A stretch of 64,000 nt of DNA from Sphingomonas sp. QA11 (GTDB taxonomy: Bacteria > Pseudomonadota > Alphaproteobacteria > Sphingomonadales > Sphingomonadaceae). Both the position numbers and the translations under genes were made by a program. The stretch covers positions 248,001-312,000 of the forward strand of contig NZ_CP098774.1 of the NCBI RefSeq assembly GCF_028473665.1. Reading direction: 5' to 3'. Shown here one piece after another: positions 57,703 through 64,000 of the stretch; positions within the stretch are counted from its first letter, which is position 1; every line of letters begins with the position of its first letter. Under the pieces are notes generated by a model, which ran no database searches, was not told where the DNA came from, and saw only the letters and a list, made by a program, of their open reading frames with translations.

Positions 57703-58364
57703 CATGCCTCCAATATGCTTTCCAGCCAGTGCCGGATATCGTGTGTCGTGAAATCGATATAGCTGCGGTCCATGTCGGCCGCCTGCTCGGAGCCGTTGTC
57801 GACCCAGACCGTGGTCATGCCGATCGCCTTGGCCGGTTTCAGGTTGCGCGCCATGTCCTCGACGAACAGGCTCTCGACCGGATCGATGCCGAATGCGGCG
57901 CACAGCCCGGCATAGGCCGACGTCTGGGGCTTTGGCTTCAGGTCCATCGCATGGATATCGTGCACCGCCTCGAAGCTCGCGCCCAGGCCGAGCCGGTCGA
58001 GCACGCGGCCCGCATAGGGCGTATCGGCGTTGGTGAAGACGATCTTGCGCCCCGGCAGCCGGGCGATCGCGGCGGCGAGGGGCAGGTTCTCCTCAAGCAC
58101 GTCCATCTCGATATCATGGACGAAATCGAGGAACTGGTGCGGATCGACGTGATGCTCGGCCATCAGCCCGGCAAGCGTGGTGCCGTGGCCGAGGAAATAG
58201 CCTTTCTGGATACGGCGTGCCTCAACCAGGTCGCAGCCGAAACGATCGGCGATATAGGCGCCCATCTTCCGGTCGATCTGGTCGAACAGCCGGGCGCTCG
58301 CCGGATACAGCGTATTGTCGAGATCGAAGATCCAGTTCCGGACGGGGGCGAGGCGCGCGAGCAT
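57702..58364 (-). CDS. HAD pyrimidine 5'-nucleotidase (SDT1-like)
   Basis: 220 residues from [20 protein letters not shown] at 58364. Motif I is [11 protein letters not shown], the cap is helical with [20 protein letters not shown], motif II is [15 protein letters not shown], motif III is [14 protein letters not shown], and motif IV is [19 protein letters not shown]. This is the pyrimidine nucleotidase/HAD-IA-3 subfamily, which removes phosphate from UMP/CMP and relatives. It is often next to dapD in alphaproteobacteria. Stop and dapD start overlap as TGATG. Confidence 0.9.
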   Translation of the reverse strand: MLARLAPVRNWIFDLDNTLYPASARLFDQIDRKMGAYIADRFGCDLVEARRIQKGYFLGHGTTLAGLMAEHHVDPHQFLDFVHDIEMDVLEENLPLAAAIARLPGRKIVFTNADTPYAGRVLDRLGLGASFEAVHDIHAMDLKPKPQTSAYAGLCAAFGIDPVESLFVEDMARNLKPAKAIGMTTVWVDNGSEQAADMDRSYIDFTTHDIRHWLESILEA

Positions 58365-58577
58365 GGCGCGAGGCTCTAAGCGGGCGACGCCCCCGGGGCA
58401 AGGCGGGACGGGCGCGGGAGGGGGGGCTCGGCCCTTCGCCCGACAGCCGATTGCGCGATGCGCTGGGAGCCGCGGCACCATGGACGCAAAGATTGTGTGC
58501 GTGCCGATAGCTTTGCTTGCCGCCGCGCGCCGCCAAAGGGCTTTTACCGGCGGGCGGCGTACCCCATCTTGCCAGTC

Positions 58578-59576
58578 ATGACAGCTTATTCCCTGCTCGA
58601 TCTCGTTCCCGTCACCGAAGGCGGCAGCGTCTCCCGCTCCCTGGCCAATGCGGCCGATCTCGCCCGGCATGTGGAGAGCCTGGGGTTCAGCCGCTACTGG
58701 GTTGCCGAGCATCACGGCATGACCGGCATCGCCAGCGCCGCCACCGCGGTGGTGATCGCCCATGTCGCTGCCGCAACGGACAGCATAAGGGTCGGGGCAG
58801 GTGGCATCATGCTGCCCAACCACGCGCCTCTGGTGATCGCCGAGCAGTTCGGGACGCTCGATGCGCTGTTCCCGGGGCGGATCGACCTTGGGCTGGGGCG
58901 CGCGCCGGGATCGGATCAGATCGTCGCGCGGGCTCTTCGCCGCACGCTGGAAAGCGACGCGAACGCCTTTCCGCGCGACGTGGTCGAGTTGCAGAGCTAT
59001 TTCGCCGATGACGGCCAGACCGGCATCCGCGCGACGCCGGGCGCGGGGGCGGACGTGAAATTGTGGATCCTCGGATCGAGCACCTTCGGCGCGCAACTCG
59101 CTGCGATGCTCGGGTTGCCTTACGCCTTCGCCTCGCACTTCGCACCCGACGCGCTCGACCAGGCAATCGCGATCTATCGTCGCGACTTCCGGCCTTCGGC
59201 GGCGCTGGCCAGGCCGCATCTGATGGCTGGATTCAACGTGTTCGCGGCCGATACCGATGCCGAGGCCGAACTGCTGGCCAGTTCGCAGCAACAGGCCTTC
59301 GTTGCGCTGCGCACCGGCAATCCGGGCAAGCTCAGGCCGCCGGTGCCGGGCTATCGCGACAGCATCGGGCCGCAGGGCGCGCGTATTCTCGACCATGTAC
59401 TGCAATGTTCGGCGGTAGGCAGTCCCGCCACGGTCGCGCGCGGGATCGCCGCGTTCGTCGAGCGGACCGGGGTGGACGAGCTGATGATCGCGAGCTCGAT
59501 CTACGATCACGCCGCGCGCAAACGCAGCCTGACGATCACGGCCGAGGTGATGCGGGAGCTGACGGTGGCTGCCTGA
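58578..59576 (+). CDS. LLM class flavin-dependent oxidoreductase
   Basis: 332 residues from [19 protein letters not shown]. Bacterial luciferase-like TIM-barrel features: [78 protein letters not shown] and VVELQSYF. This is the group-1 (MsnO8-like) monooxygenase/reductase using reduced FMN. The substrate cannot be read from sequence. It converges on the histidine kinase gene, 21 bases apart. Confidence 0.92.
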   Translation: MTAYSLLDLVPVTEGGSVSRSLANAADLARHVESLGFSRYWVAEHHGMTGIASAATAVVIAHVAAATDSIRVGAGGIMLPNHAPLVIAEQFGTLDALFPGRIDLGLGRAPGSDQIVARALRRTLESDANAFPRDVVELQSYFADDGQTGIRATPGAGADVKLWILGSSTFGAQLAAMLGLPYAFASHFAPDALDQAIAIYRRDFRPSAALARPHLMAGFNVFAADTDAEAELLASSQQQAFVALRTGNPGKLRPPVPGYRDSIGPQGARILDHVLQCSAVGSPATVARGIAAFVERTGVDELMIASSIYDHAARKRSLTITAEVMRELTVAA

Positions 59577-59597
59577 TCCTTCCCTTTCCGGGGGGAA

Positions 59598-61040
59598 CTA
59601 ATTGGCCGCCGGAAGCCTCAGGCGCGCGAGGAGGCCGCCAAGGTCCTCGCTCTCCTCCAGGCTGACCGTGCCTTCGTAGATCTCGGCCACGTCGCGGACG
59701 ATCGCCAGCCCGAGGCCAGTCCCCGGCTTGCCCGTATCGAGCCGCACGCCGCGATCGAAGATGCGCAGGCGATCCTCCTCGGGGATGCCGACGCCGTCGT
59801 CCTCGATCAGGAACTCGACGAAGCCGGCCTGGGCGCCGACCGTGACGAACACGCTGCCGCCGCCATATTTCGCGGCATTCTCGATCAGGTTGCCGAGCAT
59901 CTCGTCGAGATCCTGGCGTTCGACATGGACCTGAAGGTTCTTCGGCCCGGTCACGTCGATACGGACATGGCGGTAAAGCCGGCCGACCGCGCGCTCGACC
60001 GATTCGAGGCTGGGCCATACATCGGCGCGGCTATGCGCCGAGCCGCGCCGGCCGACCGCGCGAGCCCGGGCGAGATGGTGGTCGACCTGCCGGCGCATCG
60101 TCCGCGCCTCGCGGATCACGGTCTCGCCGAGATCGTCGGCCTGCGCGGTCGCTGCGTTCATGATGACGGTGAGCGGCGTCTTGAGCGCATGGGCGAGGTT
60201 GCCGGCGTGGCGGCGCGCTTCCTCGGCCTGCTTCTCGTTATGCTCGATCAGCGCGTTCAGCTCCTCGACCAGCGGCGCGACCTCGTTGGGCATGGCGCGC
60301 TCGACCTGGCGCGACTTGCCGGCGCGCATCCGGGCGATCTCCTCGCGCACCCGGCGCAGCGGCCACAGCCCGTAGAAGGTCTGCAACGCGGCCATCACGA
60401 TCAGCCCGAGCGCGAGCAGCAGGAAGCTGCGCACCAGCGTCTTGCGCAGCGCGCCGATCTGCGCGTCGAGCCCGTCGCGGCTCTGCGCCACCTGGAAGCG
60501 CCAGCGTGTCGGGGAGCCGGGCAGCTTCACGTCGCGTTCGAGGATGCGCAGCCGCTCGTCGCCGAACTGATGGCTGTCATAGGCGTGCACGCCCAGATCG
60601 GCATGGTTGGTGCCGAAGGCAAGGCGCCGGTCCCAGAGCGAGCGCGACGGGAAAGGCTCGCGCCCGGTGGCGCTGACCTGCCAGTAGAGCCCCGAATAGG
60701 GTTCGAGGAAACGCTGGTCGGCGGGCTCGCGGTTGAACACGACCTCGCCCTCGGGGCCGATCTCCGACGAGACGATCAGCGCGGTCAGCACATATTCGAG
60801 CTGGTCGTCGAAGTTGCGCGTGACCGCGGCGGTGAGCACCCGGTCGAGCGCGAAACCGCCGCCGGTCAGCAGCAGCAGGATCCACCCGGCCGCGATGAAG
60901 ATCATCCGCCGGCTGAGCGAGCCGGTGGTCTTTTGCCTCGCGGGATAGATGGTCGGGGTCGGGGCCGGCCGGTTCTCCTCGACCGGCTGCGCGGGCGCGG
61001 GAGTGGCGCCGGCGGCCGGGGCAGCCTCGCTGTCAGCCAT
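59598..61040 (-). CDS. Sensor histidine kinase (PhoQ/FeuQ-like)
   Basis: 480 residues. An Ala/Pro-rich N-terminal tail (about 40 residues) precedes membrane helix 1 (MIFIAAGWILLLLTGGGFAL). A periplasmic domain (~65-200) is followed by helix 2 (SFLLLALGLIVMAALQTFYG), then HAMP-like RRVREEIARMRAGKSRQ. His284 is in RHAGNLAHALKTPLTVIMNA, a PhoQ-like H-box. N-box: EMLGNLIENAAKYGGG; ATP lid: EDDGVGIPEEDRLRIFDRG and GTGLGLAIVRDVAEIY. It pairs with the regulator encoded at 61061. Confidence 0.92.
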   Translation of the reverse strand: MADSEAAPAAGATPAPAQPVEENRPAPTPTIYPARQKTTGSLSRRMIFIAAGWILLLLTGGGFALDRVLTAAVTRNFDDQLEYVLTALIVSSEIGPEGEVVFNREPADQRFLEPYSGLYWQVSATGREPFPSRSLWDRRLAFGTNHADLGVHAYDSHQFGDERLRILERDVKLPGSPTRWRFQVAQSRDGLDAQIGALRKTLVRSFLLLALGLIVMAALQTFYGLWPLRRVREEIARMRAGKSRQVERAMPNEVAPLVEELNALIEHNEKQAEEARRHAGNLAHALKTPLTVIMNAATAQADDLGETVIREARTMRRQVDHHLARARAVGRRGSAHSRADVWPSLESVERAVGRLYRHVRIDVTGPKNLQVHVERQDLDEMLGNLIENAAKYGGGSVFVTVGAQAGFVEFLIEDDGVGIPEEDRLRIFDRGVRLDTGKPGTGLGLAIVRDVAEIYEGTVSLEESEDLGGLLARLRLPAAN

Positions 61041-61060
61041 GGGACGTCATGGGAACGGGA

Positions 61061-61726
61061 TCAGGCATCCGGATCCTCGAGGCTGTAGCCGAGCCCCCGG
61101 ATGGTGGTGATCACGTCCTGTCCCAGCTTCTTGCGGATCCGGGTGACGAACACTTCGATCGTGTTCGAATCGCGGTCGAAATCCTGGTCGTAGATATGCT
61201 CGATCAACTCGGTACGGCTGACCACCTTGCCCTTGTGGTGGAGCAGGTAGCTGAGCAGCTTATATTCCTGGGCGGTGAGCTTCACCGGCTCGCCGGCCAG
61301 CGTGACCTTGCCCGAACGGGTGTCGAGGCGGACGTCGCCAGCGGTCAGCTCGGACGAGGCATTGCCCGAGGCGCGGCGGATCAGCGCGCGGAGGCGGGCG
61401 ATCAGCTCCTCGGACTGGAAGGGCTTGGCGACATAATCGTCGGCGCCGGCATCGAGCCCGGCCACCTTGTCCGACCAGCTGTCGCGCGCGGTCAGCACCA
61501 GGACCGGCGCGGTGCGGCCTTCCTTGCGCCAGCGGTCGAGCACGGTCAGCCCGTCGATCTCGGGAAGCCCCAGATCGAGCACGATCGCATCGTAATTCTC
61601 GGTCGAGCCGAGGAAATGGCCTTCCTCGCCATCGGTGGCGAGATCGATGGCATAGCCGGCGCCTTCGAGGGTATTCTTGAGCTGCTGGCCCAGGCTGGGC
61701 TCGTCCTCGACGATCAGAACGCGCAT
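61061..61726 (-). CDS. OmpR family response regulator (PhoP/FeuP-like)
   Basis: 221 residues. The receiver starts MRVLIVEDEPSLGQQLKNTL; phosphoacceptor Asp51 is in AIVLDLGLPEIDGL. The winged helix has GEPVKLTAQEYKLLSYLLHH, KGKVVSRTELIEHIYDQDF, DRDSNTIEVFVTRIRKKLGQ and ITTIRGLGYSL. It lies 20 bases upstream of its kinase and 34 bases downstream of the PepSY gene, giving a PepSY-regulator-kinase operon. Confidence 0.93.
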   Translation of the reverse strand: MRVLIVEDEPSLGQQLKNTLEGAGYAIDLATDGEEGHFLGSTENYDAIVLDLGLPEIDGLTVLDRWRKEGRTAPVLVLTARDSWSDKVAGLDAGADDYVAKPFQSEELIARLRALIRRASGNASSELTAGDVRLDTRSGKVTLAGEPVKLTAQEYKLLSYLLHHKGKVVSRTELIEHIYDQDFDRDSNTIEVFVTRIRKKLGQDVITTIRGLGYSLEDPDA

Positions 61727-61760
61727 AGGTTTATCCCTTCAGACGACGCCTTGGAGGCGT

Positions 61761-62066
61761 TCAATTACCGTCCTGGCCGATGACCTTGCCCGAACGGGCA
61801 TCGACATAGACCCAGATGACAGTTCCCTTACGCACGAACTTGAGCGTGTAAACACTTGTGGCGCTGTCCAGCTCGACACCGAGATATTGCGCGCCGGTCA
61901 TGCGCGGCAGGACGCGCGATTCGATCTCGCGCAAAGGCATGATCCGGCCCTGGCGGAGCTGATCGAACGCTTCCTCCTGGTCACGCCGCTGGATCGGTTC
62001 CGCGGGGGCGGATACCGGGCCAAGCGCAGCGAAGGCGGATAACGCAAGCGGTACGAGCATCTTCAT
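61761..62066 (-). CDS. Secreted PepSY domain protein
   Basis: 101 residues from MKMLVPLALSAFAALGPVSA, a signal peptide. PepSY features: LREIESRVLPRMTGAQYLGV, SVYTLKFVRKGTVIWVYVDA and RSGKVIGQDGN. Small periplasmic PepSY proteins encoded with FeuPQ-type systems (FeuN) restrain the kinase in Rhizobium. The position just upstream of the regulator supports a similar sensor-modulator role here. Read on the minus strand, TTCA-N7-TTCA direct repeats lie about 27-45 bases before the start. Confidence 0.85.
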   Translation of the reverse strand: MKMLVPLALSAFAALGPVSAPAEPIQRRDQEEAFDQLRQGRIMPLREIESRVLPRMTGAQYLGVELDSATSVYTLKFVRKGTVIWVYVDARSGKVIGQDGN

Positions 62067-62204
62067 GGCGTCTCGCATAGGGAGGCGGGCTTGAACAGCC
62101 TGTGAATACTTCCGTCAGGCAAGGGTAACGTATGGGGCAACATACGGGGTGCAACTTTTCGCGGCAACTTGCCCACCTGCGCCTGCCGCCCTAACGGGGC
62201 CCGC

Positions 62205-63986
<1,782 letters not shown>

Positions 63987-64000
63987 TCCTGGCGCATTCG

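Overview
The window is GC-rich chromosomal DNA from an alphaproteobacterium, most likely a sphingomonad (Sphingomonas or close relative). This rests on the hisBHAF(E) order followed by a HIT gene, the sspB/fumC/gmk neighbourhood, an ATP12-type chaperone, several short Gly-zipper 2TM proteins with a Cys-Arg end, a TorF-type porin, and dispersed short palindromic repeats. I saw no rRNA, tRNA, IS element, prophage or CRISPR array. Genes are tightly packed, with many 4-base ATGA/GTGA/TTGA overlaps.

Layout. 1-4.0 kb: histidine operon on the minus strand (hisB-hisH-hisA-hisF, a small membrane-anchored protein, hisE, then a HIT gene cut by the window edge). 4.0-7.2 kb, plus strand: sspB, fumC, a small membrane protein, gmk. 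7.2-12.7 kb, minus: a ClpP/SppA-fold periplasmic protein, the ATP12 chaperone, a HAD phosphatase, a PaiB-like flavoprotein, an Rlu pseudouridine synthase and crcB. 12.8-15.6 kb: lipoprotein, small envelope proteins, osmC and two Gly-zipper paralogs that share an upstream palindrome. 15.6-16.4 kb holds no gene I can recognise. 16.4-27.6 kb, minus: ribF, dipeptidase, folA, thyA, a beta/gamma-crystallin-like protein, a lipoprotein methyltransferase, prfB, PBP1A and an AMIN-type amidase. 28.1-35.8 kb, plus: rne, a methyltransferase, an M48/TPR protease with a DsbA-like partner, and an ABC exporter pair. 35.8-41.0 kb: CocE/NonD hydrolase, a nitrobindin-like protein, the third Gly-zipper paralog and secreted unknowns. 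41.2-46.5 kb, plus: a two-component pair, beta-carbonic anhydrase with a SulP transporter, and a porin. 46.6-48.8 kb, minus: a large c-type haem lipoprotein and a small lipoprotein.

48.9-53.4 kb, minus, is the most unusual part. A 153-residue Cys-containing protein with an N-terminal MPGFTA motif is followed by a RoxA/JmjC-like oxygenase joined in frame to a domain resembling the C-terminal part of PatG, then a PatA-like cytoplasmic subtilase and a sulfotransferase-like protein. I read this as a candidate RiPP-like (ribosomally made, modified peptide or protein) system: substrate, hydroxylase, recognition/processing domain, protease and sulfotransferase. That is inference from gene order and motifs.

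53.8-64 kb: a membrane GGDEF protein, glpX, a glutaminyl cyclase-like protein, dapD with a HAD nucleotidase, an LLM flavin oxidoreductase, a PepSY-regulator-kinase cluster resembling FeuNPQ/PhoPQ systems, and a Uup-like ABC-F ATPase.
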